Shown here: piece by piece, positions 28,701 through 36,035 of the stretch
How the letters are laid out: every line of letters starts with the position of its first letter
How positions within the stretch are numbered: position 1 is the first letter of the stretch
NCBI RefSeq assembly: GCF_003858395.1
Contig: NZ_QWEV01000005.1
Coordinates: 2,418,001-2,482,000, forward strand
Length of the DNA stretch: 64,000 nt
Reading direction: 5' to 3'
Source of the DNA: Acidipila sp. EB88
GTDB taxonomy: Bacteria; Acidobacteriota; Terriglobia; Terriglobales; Acidobacteriaceae
Made by a program: the position numbers and the translations under genes
The notes under the pieces: model-generated
Told to the model about the DNA's origin: nothing
Databases searched by the model: none
What the model saw: only the letters and a program-made list of their open reading frames with translations

Positions 28701-29029
28701 GCAATGGATTCCGCAGAAGGGAATGCGTCACCAAGGATGTTGTTGGTGGTCTGGTTCTGCGCTGAAATTCCGTCGATCGTGGTCTCAGACTGCGATGGCA
28801 GCCCACCCTGCAGGGAGAACTTAATACCCGGCGCGGGAGATGCGGACGGGGACGGTGGATACGCCCCGGAGTCAGGTTGCACGCCGGGCAGTGTCTGGAT
28901 CACGTTCAGCGGGGAAGTGGAACCGGCACCCCGGTAATTCGCTGGGAGGTCCAGCACGGCCTGCGGTGTGAGCGCGGCGGAGATCTGCGCATCCGCCGTG
29001 TTGAGTGTGCCGGAATTCGATGCATCCAC
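25787..29029 (-). CDS. TonB-dependent receptor, plug and barrel part (frameshifted from its N-terminus)
   Basis: A 1080-codon open frame covering the plug domain (SQSETTIDGISAQNQTTN; GEITTVTKAGTDALHGSAFW) and barrel of an Oar-like receptor, ending in GQVTMRLEF. It has no signal peptide; the frame begins mid-domain. The missing N-terminus is in the next frame (29044-29391). Reading through the minus-strand GGGG run at 29050-29053 with one extra G would join them as ...LTLRPGAVSETIRVDAS..., a normal receptor sequence. The long intact barrel frame argues for a sequencing error, a very recent mutation or programmed -1 slippage rather than an old pseudogene. It is convergent with the GH39 gene. 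Confidence 0.8.
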   Translation of the reverse strand: MDASNSGTLNTADAQISAALTPQAVLDLPANYRGAGSTSPLNVIQTLPGVQPDSGAYPPSPSASPAPGIKFSLQGGLPSQSETTIDGISAQNQTTNNILGDAFPSAESIAEIRVDGVNNNAEYAQPGEITTVTKAGTDALHGSAFWYFQNSAFDAIPFGTDRANKPKKVANDFGGFVGGPVLLPHLYNGRDRTFFFATYEGLRFPQSTVLQALVPTVLMKQGNFSQETAALVNPFTGGLYANQVLPSINKSSSAFLQFYPDPNVGSGGSLQNAIATTGYNYLSTRRRDIDSNQYDLRLDQAIGSKGSVFARFTSKNIAQVQPVDLTLPNSSAIGQYRIFAAVANYAFSPRLANEFRFGFTLEQDGSTSPYNGAAVVNAAALSGVGPNFPFNGISHIGFDSQLASIGERLDSTEQSRIFQYVDNVTMVRAAHTVRLGVDVRHLAAITPLDFSSSDNYGNFYFTQASSFTGQEFADFLLGAPYQTQIDNVTANNNGNSDAYAVYAQDNWKATPRLNITFGLRYELHPAFSDKGGNIGNFEPSAAKSGTLLYPAGFAGNLAPAELANLNACATAGVTNPYATNGVENGAPCTPVLSNKQAGLPQGLRTYPKLRFEPRFGFAYRPFGNDRTAIRGGAGYYNITTSGALFYALTGTLQANVQTFNNVETATGPAFSFPAISTAGTNSFAGGNFAPAYGSVSFNSAVDIHWHDPYSLQTNLSVDHDFGHGFGLRVSYVGLHTWHLVWQPELNMLPLSTSTPAQNQPRTAFAYPNFYSIAERSTAAQADYHSGQVELSHRFSKGMSLDSAYTLAKNLSDNQGTAGAFAQPGSFVDEQGGYYATYTGDRHLDYGNVTGTRRNRWLTTSVYELPFGRGKHFLGASGHTMDLLVGGWQVSNIFVWQSGPFLTAYLPAGGADPSGTGAGSLFGRNQRPDRIAKGNLPRGVRTRNQWFNAAAFTCPGGTGLGGTTGAASLQNGNCVVGSVVKNAQGSVVAQVAPIGRFGTEGVGDLTGPGTITLSSGASKSFRLTEALRLRAEGTFTNILNHTNLADPQLDVTQANFGQITQARGSDFGGNRTGQVTMRLEF

Positions 29030-29043
29030 CCGAATGGTCTCGC

Positions 29044-29391
29044 TTACGGCCCCGGCCTCAGGGTGAGATCAAGGCGAAGCTGCTGGCGCGCGTCCACCAC
29101 GACTCCACGCTCGATGTCGGTCGCAAAGCCGGCGAGTGACACAGCAATGTCGTAAGTGCCTGGATCGACGTTGAGTGCGTTGAAGGAGCCGTCCGCCGCA
29201 GACAAGAGCGTGCGGTCGCTGTTGGTCTCGATCCGGTGCAGCCGGATCGTTGCCGCAGGCAGCGCCGCACGGGTTGTGTCCTCCACGCGACCACTCACAC
29301 TGCCAAGGGTGGATTGCGCCGTGCCGGAGAGTACACCGGCTCCGAAGAGGAACAGCAGCAGAAGCAGGTTGCGGGAACGAATCGTCGTCAT
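29044..29391 (-). CDS. N-terminal fragment of the frameshifted TonB receptor
   Basis: A 115-aa frame with a signal peptide (LLLLLFLFGAGVLSGTAQ) and a complete carboxypeptidase-regulatory-like domain (LGSVSGRVEDTTRAALPAAT...GTYDIAVSLAGF...) that stops at TAA directly after LDLTLRPGP. The next in-frame continuation lies in the -1 frame as described for 25787-29029. If no frameshifting occurs, this gene would release a free periplasmic beta-sandwich domain, for which I know no precedent. Confidence 0.75.
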   Translation of the reverse strand: MTTIRSRNLLLLLFLFGAGVLSGTAQSTLGSVSGRVEDTTRAALPAATIRLHRIETNSDRTLLSAADGSFNALNVDPGTYDIAVSLAGFATDIERGVVVDARQQLRLDLTLRPGP

Positions 29392-29408
29392 GGGAAATCC
29401 TCAGGTGC

Positions 29409-29498
29409 GGCAGGAACAAGGTACGGGGAGTCAAAATGAGACTGGTCAAGGTGCGCCGAGTTAACATGCGGCGCGTAAAGATGCGGCAAAGCGAAGTG
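29409..29498. repeat. Six degenerate 15-bp tandem repeats upstream of the frameshifted receptor
   Basis: Plus-strand units of exactly 15 bp: GGCAGGAACAAGGTA, CGGGGAGTCAAAATG, AGACTGGTCAAGGTG, CGCCGAGTTAACATG, CGGCGCGTAAAGATG, CGGCAAAGCGAAGTG; consensus near CGGCGRGTMAARRTG. The array ends 18 bp before the receptor start codon, so it occupies its promoter and leader. Both strands are open across it, giving pentapeptide-repeat translations (for example VRRVN-MRRVK on plus), but no ribosome-binding site supports expression. Confidence 0.7.
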
Positions 29499-29557
29499 GA
29501 AAGGAAATGCCGGCTCAACCGCGCCCTGCAACTGAGCCGACGCGCAGGTACAGAGCC

Positions 29558-31006
29558 CTACTCAGCGTGCATCGGGCGTAGCAGCGTCAACCCAGAAGCC
29601 TGGCGGTCGCCGGTGGCGTGGCGAATGCGTTGCTGCCAGACCAGGGCCATCACGGCACCAGTCAGTACGGCTGCGACTCCACGGCCGAGCCAAAGGCCCT
29701 TCAACGCGAACGAAGTATGAAAAGCCAGAAAGTAGGAAAGCGGCATGCCGACCACCCAGTACAAAACGGTGTTTGCAAGGAACGGGGTGCGCGTATCACC
29801 AAGCCCCGTCAGCGCCGCTGAGAAAAGCACGTTGGCCGTGTCGCCCAGTTGCAGAAAGCCGCAGATCAGGAAGATGGGCGCGGCCGCTGCAATCACCGCC
29901 GCGTCGTTGGTGTAACGCGAAGTCCAGTAGTGAGGAAAGCCGGCGAAGAGCAGGGAAGCCACCAGAATGTACCCCAAGCCCAGCGCGAAGGAGACATTCG
30001 CTGCCCGTTGCACACGGACCAGGCTGCCGCCGCCCGCTGCCTGCCCTACGCGCACAATGGTTGCGTACGAGAGTCCAAGAGGCACCATGTAAACGAAGGC
30101 ATCGATCTCGAGCACGATGTTATGGGCGGCCAGCAGGGTCGAACCGAGGCGCGCACATACGATCGACATATACGTGGAAAAGCCGAGGTCTGTTATGTTC
30201 TCCAGTGCATCGGGCCAGCCGATGCGCCACAGCAGGCCAAGGCGCCATGGACTGGGGCGTAACTGGCGCAGGCTCAGTCGCGTGTGGAGCTTGCGCGAGG
30301 TGAGCAGGAAGCCCACGGCAAGCAGTCCCAGCATGTACACCCGCACCACGCATGTGGCCCACCCGGAGCCGGCCAGCCCCATCGCATGCACGCCGAAATG
30401 CCCGAACAGAAATGCGTAATCACCCACAGCGTTCACCAGGTTGGCTGTAAGCAGGGAGACCGCGATCAACACCACGTGATTGACCGACTGCAGGTATCGT
30501 CGAGTGGCCATGTAGAGCAGCAGCGGTGCCGTGGACCACACGAGCGAATGCAGGTAAGCACTGGTGGAGCCAACAATCTCGGGCGAAATACCGAGGTGCC
30601 TGAGCAGCGGGATGGCTGCAAGCGTAAGCAGCATCACGATGGGTGTGCTGACGCCGACGAGCAACAGCGTCTGTGCCAAGAGGTGCACGCTTTCTTCACG
30701 ACCCTCCTGCGTGCCCCGCCCGAAGCTCTGAGCGGCCAGTGTCTCCAGCCCCGTCATAAAGCGTATTGCGCAGAACACTATGGCATAGAAAATGGTGTTA
30801 CCCAGCGAGGAAGCCGCCAGCCCAAGAGCCGAGTGCGGCATGTGCCCGATCATGGCAGAGTCAACGATGTAGGTCGACATCCAGCCCAGCTCGCCCAGGG
30901 CAAGCGGCCCACCGAGGCGCAGTGTGCGCGCCGTCTCCGCGGTCCGATCTTGACTCGCCGTGGTGGCGACGGCACTGCGTGAACCCGGCTGCGTTGTCCT
31001 CATCAT
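29558..31006 (-). CDS. MATE family efflux transporter
   Basis: A 482-aa inner-membrane protein with twelve hydrophobic segments in two homologous halves, the size and layout of NorM-type multidrug/Na+ or H+ antiporters. Recognisable MATE blocks are GPLALGELGWMSTYIVDSAM, the N-half GLETLAAQSFGRGTQEGR and the C-half TANVLFSAALTGLGDTRTPF. Substrate unknown. It lies 166 bp upstream of the 15-bp repeat array's receptor only in map order; it is transcribed in the same direction and may have its own promoter in the gap at 31007 onward. Confidence 0.9.
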   Translation of the reverse strand: MMRTTQPGSRSAVATTASQDRTAETARTLRLGGPLALGELGWMSTYIVDSAMIGHMPHSALGLAASSLGNTIFYAIVFCAIRFMTGLETLAAQSFGRGTQEGREESVHLLAQTLLLVGVSTPIVMLLTLAAIPLLRHLGISPEIVGSTSAYLHSLVWSTAPLLLYMATRRYLQSVNHVVLIAVSLLTANLVNAVGDYAFLFGHFGVHAMGLAGSGWATCVVRVYMLGLLAVGFLLTSRKLHTRLSLRQLRPSPWRLGLLWRIGWPDALENITDLGFSTYMSIVCARLGSTLLAAHNIVLEIDAFVYMVPLGLSYATIVRVGQAAGGGSLVRVQRAANVSFALGLGYILVASLLFAGFPHYWTSRYTNDAAVIAAAAPIFLICGFLQLGDTANVLFSAALTGLGDTRTPFLANTVLYWVVGMPLSYFLAFHTSFALKGLWLGRGVAAVLTGAVMALVWQQRIRHATGDRQASGLTLLRPMHAE

Positions 31007-31559
31007 GGGTACTGCCCATTTAAACTGCTGCGATGAGCAACGCGGCAGTTAGGGAAGGATGCGCATTTCACAGCATCACAACCGCCGACGACGCTGCCTG
31101 CTCAATCCGTATGCGCGCTGTAGCGGAAAGCAGAGGGAGAGTCGGCACTGCTGCAAATACCGCGAAGGCAACCTTGAAGATCAACGACGGTCCGCAGCAA
31201 CTGGGCCAAATCCATCAATCAGTAGGGACCATGCGCGCCGTACCGGTGCAGAACCCCTTCGCGCGTTGACCGATGCTCGGCGAGACGCTGTGCCCGAATG
31301 CGTCCGCGCAAACGACGTATGCCCATCCGCAGCGGCGGTGACCGCTTGAGTCAACCTGCGCAGCCCTTCCCTGACTCTGAGTTGAACAGCACCCACAAGT
31401 GCCATCAGGTTGACGGCCTAATTTGGCAAAATGTCCAGGGATGCTCCGAGTGAGAACAGCTCCCGCACAACCGCTCCTGCACGCACAGAAGCCAGTGGCC
31501 ACAAAAAAAGACCATCTCTCCAGGAGAAGGTCATTCTGTGCGTCGAACTATATCTACGT
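31007..31559. other. Intergenic gap before tRNA-Leu, no gene recognised
   Basis: A 553-bp gap between the MATE start and the tRNA. A 78-codon plus-strand frame (31033-31269) has no ribosome-binding site and no recognisable domain. The stretch probably contains the MATE promoter and the 3' trailer of the tRNA transcript. No repeats or RNA families were recognised. Confidence 0.4.
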
Positions 31560-31646
31560 TGGTGCCGGGAGGGGGGGTCGAACCCCCACGAGGTTGCCCT
31601 CGGCGGATTTTGAGTCCGCTGCGTCTGCCAGTTCCGCCATCCCGGC
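31560..31646 (-). tRNA. tRNA-Leu (anticodon CAA)
   Basis: An 87-nt class II tRNA with encoded CCA. Acceptor stem GCCGGGA pairs with TCCCGGC; discriminator A is followed by CCA at 31560-31562. D-arm contains GGCGGAACTGGCAGACGC, typical of tRNA-Leu. The anticodon stem GCGGA/TCCGC closes the loop CTCAAAA, giving anticodon CAA for UUG codons. A long variable arm (CGAGGGCAACCTCG) and a T-arm GGGGGTTCGACCCCC follow. Confidence 0.97.
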
Positions 31647-31845
31647 GTGCGGTTCCCACAGTATCGCATAGGCCTGCTGCAGGGGCCAGAAGGGTAGCCG
31701 TGGCGCTTAGCCACTCGGTCCGTTTGCGACAGCAGCGAAGCAGGCTTGCCATGGTTCGGGTAAGTCGAACTAAGCGGCTCGGGCATGACGGGTCGCATGG
31801 AGGGAATGTATGTAGGCCAGGAACTGGTGCAGGTCGGAGACAGAA

Positions 31846-31872
31846 AGGGGAAGCGCTTAACGCGCTTCCCCT
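31846..31872 (-). terminator. Rho-independent terminator of the zinc-ribbon gene
   Basis: AGGGGAAGCGC-ttaac-GCGCTTCCCCT is a perfect 11-bp stem. On the minus strand it is followed by TTTCTGTCT, a modest T-rich tail, and it lies 37 bp after the stop at 31910. Confidence 0.75.
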
Positions 31873-31909
31873 GTCCGGTTCTAAGCGACTGCGGGCCGGC
31901 AGTACGGGC

Positions 31910-32182
31910 TTACAGAAAAGCCACGGACTGCACCCCTGCCACATCAAACCGCTTTCGGCAGCGTATGTTCTTGCACGCGGTCACGTCGTCGCGTCGCACC
32001 ATGTAGGACTGGGCTTTGGCGAATCTTGCCCGATCCCGCTCATCCGCACCCCGACCCAGCTGCGCCTTTTTCCTGCGTACCAGCCAGCTCAGTTCATACT
32101 CATCCGCTTTGCCGCAGTGCGGGCACGTGAGCAGGTGCTTCTTCTGCTCCGGTCTTTCATCGAAAAAATCGCGCTCTTCCAT
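31910..32182 (-). CDS. Small zinc-ribbon-like hypothetical protein
   Basis: A 90-aa acidic/basic protein with a two-part zinc-binding pattern: CPHCGKADEYELSW (residues about 20-33) and CKNIRCRKRF (about 70-79), four cysteines suited to one zinc ribbon. The middle is highly charged and helical (RGADERDRARFAKAQSYMVRRDD). ATG at 32180-32182 is chosen because AGGAG sits 8 nt before it. Zinc-ribbon proteins of this size often bind RNA or RNA polymerase, but no function is known to me. Its own terminator and strong ribosome-binding site support it as a real, probably monocistronic gene beside the translation cluster. Confidence 0.7.
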   Translation of the reverse strand: MEERDFFDERPEQKKHLLTCPHCGKADEYELSWLVRRKKAQLGRGADERDRARFAKAQSYMVRRDDVTACKNIRCRKRFDVAGVQSVAFL

Positions 32183-32551
32183 TGCTGTCACTCCTGCTTT
32201 AACGCCACACCTGCCCTATTATCCCGTACCTGGCCGCCCGCAGAGTGGGGTGGTCGCCGATTCTCCCGGTACGCGGCTAGCCTGCCGCTTTCCAAAGCAA
32301 AGCCGCCGAGCGGCACCAGGGTCGGTGACCCCCAGACAAGCCGACATCTGTCCACTGCGACCAGGCGCACGTGTTTCGAGGCTTTCCTCACATGTTCTGA
32401 TTTGGAACCACTGTTGGCTCGAAATGGAAACAAGCCCCCAAGAAATCGAAGTCCGAGCCTGGGAATGCCGAACCGCGGGGTAGGATAAAGGTTGGGGATA
32501 AGCTCCGGCGGGGCTTGTCCTGCCGCAGCTCTGGCCCCCAGAAGAGGAAAC
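32183..32551. other. Divergent intergenic region before the omega-like gene
   Basis: About 370 bp between the zinc-ribbon gene (minus) and the small gene at 32552 (plus). No coding frame has a family-like sequence. It presumably holds two divergent promoters; AGAAGAGGAAA just before 32552 is that gene's ribosome-binding site. Confidence 0.4.
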
Positions 32552-32779
32552 ATGCGCTCAGAGTTGGTCTACGCTGCTGGTCTCAAGATGGAAAATCGGT
32601 ATCTGCTTTCGACCGTGACCATGCTTGCCGTTCGCAAACTCCACATCGTTTCCACCCGCACCGAGGACACTGCCAACCACGTCTTCTCTGAGTTGGCCGC
32701 AGGCCGGGCACTCGATGTCACCATGCCAGAGTTGAAGCCCCAGATCCCGATCGAGCCGCTGCTCAGCCCGGTTGGCTAA
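32552..32779 (+). CDS. Small conserved-looking protein, possible RNA polymerase omega-like
   Basis: A 75-aa protein starting MRSELVYAAGLKMENRYLLS. The ATG follows AGAAGAGGAAA, a good ribosome-binding site, and is favoured over a longer frame starting at 32492. The block ENRYLLSTVTMLAVRKLH and the following TRTEDTANHVFSELAAG resemble the core of RNA polymerase omega (NRYxL...ARxLH...T...N.V), and I recall acidobacterial omega proteins beginning with MRS(E/D)LV. It diverges from omega in the second helix and lacks the usual acidic tail, so it may be a paralogue or an unrelated small protein. It lies upstream of the ribosomal-protein operon on the same strand. Confidence 0.5.
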   Translation: MRSELVYAAGLKMENRYLLSTVTMLAVRKLHIVSTRTEDTANHVFSELAAGRALDVTMPELKPQIPIEPLLSPVG

Positions 32780-32879
32780 ACGCGCTGCTCCCAGGGGCCT
32801 TTCCCCGAGGGCCCTGCAGTGTTGCCGAGTGCCTGCCACCTTGCCGGGCAAAGCTAGGCTTCGCACAAGCCGGTGCCGA

Positions 32880-32908
32880 TTGACTTACAGGTGGAAATCG
32901 CCTAATCT
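32880..32908 (+). promoter_or_regulatory. Candidate sigma-70 promoter for rplM-rpsI
   Basis: TTGACT (32880-32885), a 17-bp spacer, and TAATCT (32903-32908). The -35 matches five of six positions; the -10 matches the three most conserved positions. Transcription from here would give a leader of about 235 nt before rplM, long enough for autoregulation. Confidence 0.45.
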
Positions 32909-33084
32909 GATGTTCTTGCGCTATCCCCGCGTCCGCTGATCGACGCACGGTCCGGTTACAGGGCCCAGGGATTCTGGTCATGCGCCTGCTCGCCCGTTCA
33001 GTGCTCCCCTCATGCCGGAAACGGATCGGAGGGCGCTTTGTTGCTTGCCGGGTTCAGGATGGACAGCCCAAGCATGAGTTCTCG

Positions 33085-33121
33085 GTGGATGCACTCCCCA
33101 GTTTTCTGCGGGAACATCCAC
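33085..33121 (+). promoter_or_regulatory. Leader hairpin upstream of rplM
   Basis: GTGGATG (33085-33091) pairs with CATCCAC (33115-33121), with an inner CCC/GGG stem. It sits 30 nt before the rplM start and just before the GAGGAG ribosome-binding site. It may be a ribosomal-protein autoregulatory leader; no match to a known L13 leader was checked. Confidence 0.3.
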
Positions 33122-33151
33122 TGCAGGTTTTGATTTGAGGAGAAGCACGAG

Positions 33152-33604
33152 ATGTCGACGTTTATTCCAAGCGCGCTTGAAATCGATCGCAAGTGGTTCG
33201 TGACCGATGCCACCGGTAAAACGCTGGGCCGCCTTGCCACCGAGGTTGCCAGCATCCTTGCCGGCAAGCGCAGCCCTAAGTACACCCCCTACATTGACAT
33301 GGGCGACCATGTCATCGTGATCAATGCCGAAAAGGTTCGCCTGACCGGTCTGAAGTCCGAAAAGAAGGTCTATCGCCGGTACACCGGGTTCCCCGGTGGT
33401 CTGCGCGAAGAGTCCTTCCTGCGGCTCCTGAAGCGCCGCCCGGAAAAGATCATCGAAGAAGCCGTGCAGGGCATGCTGCCGAAGACCAAGATGGGCCGCC
33501 AGATGGCGACCAAGCTTCAGGTCTATCGCGACGACAAGCATCCCCACCAGGCGCAGAAGCCGGTGGTCCTCGAAATCGATACCCAGCTCGGCAAGAAGGC
33601 ATAA
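33152..33604 (+). CDS. rplM: 50S ribosomal protein L13
   Basis: A 150-aa protein with the L13 signatures [52 protein letters not shown] and [19 protein letters not shown]13 is an early-assembly protein of the large subunit. The start is supported by TTTGAGGAG upstream. The next gene, rpsI, follows after 8 bp, the standard bacterial pair. Confidence 0.98.
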   Translation: MSTFIPSALEIDRKWFVTDATGKTLGRLATEVASILAGKRSPKYTPYIDMGDHVIVINAEKVRLTGLKSEKKVYRRYTGFPGGLREESFLRLLKRRPEKIIEEAVQGMLPKTKMGRQMATKLQVYRDDKHPHQAQKPVVLEIDTQLGKKA

Positions 33605-33612
33605 GGATACCC

Positions 33613-34008
33613 ATGGCAGATTTGGTGCAGTACTACGGAACAGGCCGCCGCAAATCGGCGATCGCGCGTGTATTTCTCCGTCCCGGTTCGGGCAAATTTT
33701 CAGTCAACAAGAAGGCGCACGAAGTGTACTTCGTGACGGAACAGCAGCGGATCGCTGCCAAGCGTCCCCTGGTTCTGACCGAGCTGATCGCCAACTTCGA
33801 CGTGATCACGACTGTGCGTGGCGGCGGCGTAAGCGCCCAGGCAGATGCGGTCAAGATGGGTATCTCCCGCGCACTGCTCGCCTTCAATGTCGAGTTGCGC
33901 AAGACCCTCAAGACGGAAGGTCTCCTGACCCGCGATGCGCGGATCAAGGAACGCAAGAAGTACGGTCAGAAGGGCGCCCGCGCCCGCTTCCAGTTCTCGA
34001 AGCGCTAA
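33613..34008 (+). CDS. rpsI: 30S ribosomal protein S9
   Basis: A 131-aa protein with the S9 start [21 protein letters not shown] and the family C-terminus [17 protein letters not shown] whose terminal KR contacts P-site tRNA. The middle segment [20 protein letters not shown] is typical. It is co-transcribed with rplM. Confidence 0.98.
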   Translation: MADLVQYYGTGRRKSAIARVFLRPGSGKFSVNKKAHEVYFVTEQQRIAAKRPLVLTELIANFDVITTVRGGGVSAQADAVKMGISRALLAFNVELRKTLKTEGLLTRDARIKERKKYGQKGARARFQFSKR

Positions 34009-34119
34009 ATATCTCGGGCCTGGTCGAGTTGTTCTCGGTCCGGCCCGGATTCTCCGTAACGTGTTCACCCGGCATAGCCGGTATCTCGGACGTGATTCTC
34101 CCGGCAAACTAGGGAATCA

Positions 34120-34142
34120 ATCTCCGGCTTTTCCGCGGAGAT
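34120..34142 (+). promoter_or_regulatory. Hairpin in the rpsB leader
   Basis: ATCTCCG, a 9-nt loop, CGGAGAT forms a perfect 7-bp stem 21 bp before the rpsB start and 10 bp before its ribosome-binding site. It lacks a T-run and so looks like a leader structure, possibly for S2 autoregulation, rather than a terminator. Confidence 0.35.
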
Positions 34143-34163
34143 GCAATTTACAAAGGAGGCTGT

Positions 34164-35090
34164 TTGGCAACCATCACCATGAAGGAGTTGCTTGAGGCTG
34201 GCGTTCACTTTGGACACCAGACCAAGCGTTGGGATCCGCGCATGAAGGAGTACATCTTCGGCGAGCGCAACGGGATCTACATCATTGACCTGCAGAAGAC
34301 CCTCAAGATGTTCAAGGAAGCGTCGAAGTATGTGACCGACCTGACATCCACGGGCAAGGTCATCCTGTTTGTCGGCACCAAGCGGCAGGCACAGGATGCG
34401 ATCGCGGAAGAGGCGACGCGCTGCGGTATGTTCTACATCAACCAGCGCTGGCTGGGTGGCCTCCTTACCAACTGGGTCACGGTGCAGAAGTCGGTGAAGC
34501 GGCTCCAGGAACTGGACGAGATGGCGACCGATGGCCGCTACGAACTGCTCACCAAAAAGGAAGTCATCAAGCTTGAGCGCGAGCGCAAGCACCTGCAGGC
34601 GAATCTGGCCGGCATCAAGAACATGAAGCGTCTGCCTGACGCCCTGTTCATCGTTGACTCGAACGCCGAGGCAATTGCTGTCAAGGAAGCCCGCAAGCTC
34701 GGCATCCCGGTGGTTGCTGTGGTGGACACGAACTGCGACCCCACCGTGGTCGACTACGTGATTCCCGGCAACGATGACGCGCTGCGTGCTATTCGCCTGT
34801 TCACCTCCAAGGTCTCGGATTCCGTGATCGAAGGCGTGCAGATGGCGAACGACAAGCAGTTTATGGATGTTGCCGGCGTATCGCCCGAGGCGCAGTTTAC
34901 CGCGGCCACGTTTGAGGACGGCAGCCTGGAAGCAGGCGCAGACCAGCCCGTTGCTGAGTCGAGCCCGGTCGAGGCAGAAGCCGAGAACGAAGTGGTGGAT
35001 CTCGAGTCGGCCCTTGGTGGCGGTATCCGAAAGGCCCCGGCAGGCGTTGGAGCGATCACCGAGCCCGACATTGCCGAAGGCACCGTCTAA
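34164..35090 (+). CDS. rpsB: 30S ribosomal protein S2
   Basis: A 308-aa S2. The start is TTG at 34164, decided by an excellent AAGGAGG at 34153-34159; the first ATG (34179) lies too far from it. Signatures are [21 protein letters not shown] (split here as [14 protein letters not shown] and [20 protein letters not shown]), [12 protein letters not shown] and [12 protein letters not shown]. The core ends near residue 235, and a 70-residue acidic tail follows ([19 protein letters not shown]), longer than in E. coli (241 aa). S2 binds the small-subunit head and recruits S1. Confidence 0.97.
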   Translation: MATITMKELLEAGVHFGHQTKRWDPRMKEYIFGERNGIYIIDLQKTLKMFKEASKYVTDLTSTGKVILFVGTKRQAQDAIAEEATRCGMFYINQRWLGGLLTNWVTVQKSVKRLQELDEMATDGRYELLTKKEVIKLERERKHLQANLAGIKNMKRLPDALFIVDSNAEAIAVKEARKLGIPVVAVVDTNCDPTVVDYVIPGNDDALRAIRLFTSKVSDSVIEGVQMANDKQFMDVAGVSPEAQFTAATFEDGSLEAGADQPVAESSPVEAEAENEVVDLESALGGGIRKAPAGVGAITEPDIAEGTV

Positions 35091-35226
35091 CCAGGCGCAC
35101 AGTGCAAGCACAGCGAGGGCGTGGTCCGGTTTCCGGCGCCACGCTTTCGCCGCGTAAGGATCAAAGCAGGTAACAGGTAGTTCCAACCGCTCGAGGCCCA
35201 CGGCCCGGCACGAAGAGGAAACCAAG

Positions 35227-35892
35227 GTGGCAGCAGTGACTGAGAAAATCGATGCAAAGCTGGTCAAGGAGCTCCGTGAAAAGTCAGGCGCTCCGATGGG
35301 CGATTGCCTGAAGAGCCTCCAGGAGTCGAAGGGCGACATGGAAGAAGCCTTCGTGATCCTGCGCAAGCGCGGCATGGCCTCCGCAGCGAAGAAGGCTTCG
35401 CGCGGCACCAACGAAGGTGCCGTGGGCACCTACATCCACGCAGGCGGCAAGATCGGCGTGCTGGTCGAGATCAACTGCGAGAGCGATTTCGTGGCCCGTA
35501 CGGAAGACTTTCAGGAACTGATGAAGGACATCGCGATGCACATCGCCGCGACCGATCCGCGCTACGTTCGTCGCGAAGATGTTACGGAAGAAGACATGGC
35601 CCGCGAGAAGGACATCTACCGTTCGCAGGCAGCCGCAACGGGCAAGCCCGCGCCTGTTGTGGAGAAGATCGTCGAAGGCAAGATGTCGAAGTTCTACGAG
35701 GAGGTCTGCCTTCTGGATCAGCCCTTCATCAAGGAGCAGTCGCTCACGATTAAGGAAATGATCGCGCAGAAGGTTGGCAAGCTTGGTGAGAACATCACCG
35801 TGCGCCGCTTCGCACGCTTCAAGGTAGGCGACCCGGTCTGGACCGTGGCCCAGGTCAAGGCGGAAGACATGCCGACCGCTTCCGCAGAGTAG
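35227..35892 (+). CDS. tsf: Elongation factor Ts
   Basis: A 221-aa EF-Ts, the nucleotide-exchange factor for EF-Tu. Signatures are VKELREKSGAPMGDCLKSLQ (N-terminal UBA-like domain) and GVLVEINCESDFVARTEDFQ (core contacting EF-Tu). The protein is shorter than the E. coli form (283 aa), consistent with a single dimerisation subdomain. GTG at 35227 is the start, with AGGAAA upstream. It follows rpsB by 136 bp and ends at a strong terminator. Confidence 0.97.
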   Translation: MAAVTEKIDAKLVKELREKSGAPMGDCLKSLQESKGDMEEAFVILRKRGMASAAKKASRGTNEGAVGTYIHAGGKIGVLVEINCESDFVARTEDFQELMKDIAMHIAATDPRYVRREDVTEEDMAREKDIYRSQAAATGKPAPVVEKIVEGKMSKFYEEVCLLDQPFIKEQSLTIKEMIAQKVGKLGENITVRRFARFKVGDPVWTVAQVKAEDMPTASAE

Positions 35893-35913
35893 TCCCTGCT
35901 TCATCGCATCATC

Positions 35914-35945
35914 AAAAGGCCCGGCTTATGCCGGGCCTTTTGTTT
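35914..35945 (+). terminator. Rho-independent terminator after tsf
   Basis: AAAAGGCCCGGC-ttat-GCCGGGCCTTTT is a perfect 12-bp stem followed by TGTTTGT, 22 bp after the tsf stop. Confidence 0.92.
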
Positions 35946-36035
35946 GTGCCAAGCACCCCGCCGCGTGCCACATCCATCTCACTGCTTACGCGTGCACTTT
36001 GCATCACGCCCATAGAGCAGAAACAGGAGCACCAC

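Noticed and set aside
29069-29518. A 149-codon minus-strand frame covering the 15-bp repeats
   Set aside because: It overlaps the N-terminal receptor fragment in another frame, and its repeated TRRML-like pentapeptides only reflect the 15-bp DNA repeat. No ribosome-binding site.
31033-31269. 78-codon plus-strand frame in the MATE-tRNA gap
   Set aside because: No ribosome-binding site, no domain and ordinary composition; kept only as part of the gap description.
35928-36035. N-terminal extension of the first DUF421 protein
   Set aside because: It would begin inside the tsf terminator hairpin and adds residues unlike the family; GTG at 36036 has a ribosome-binding site.
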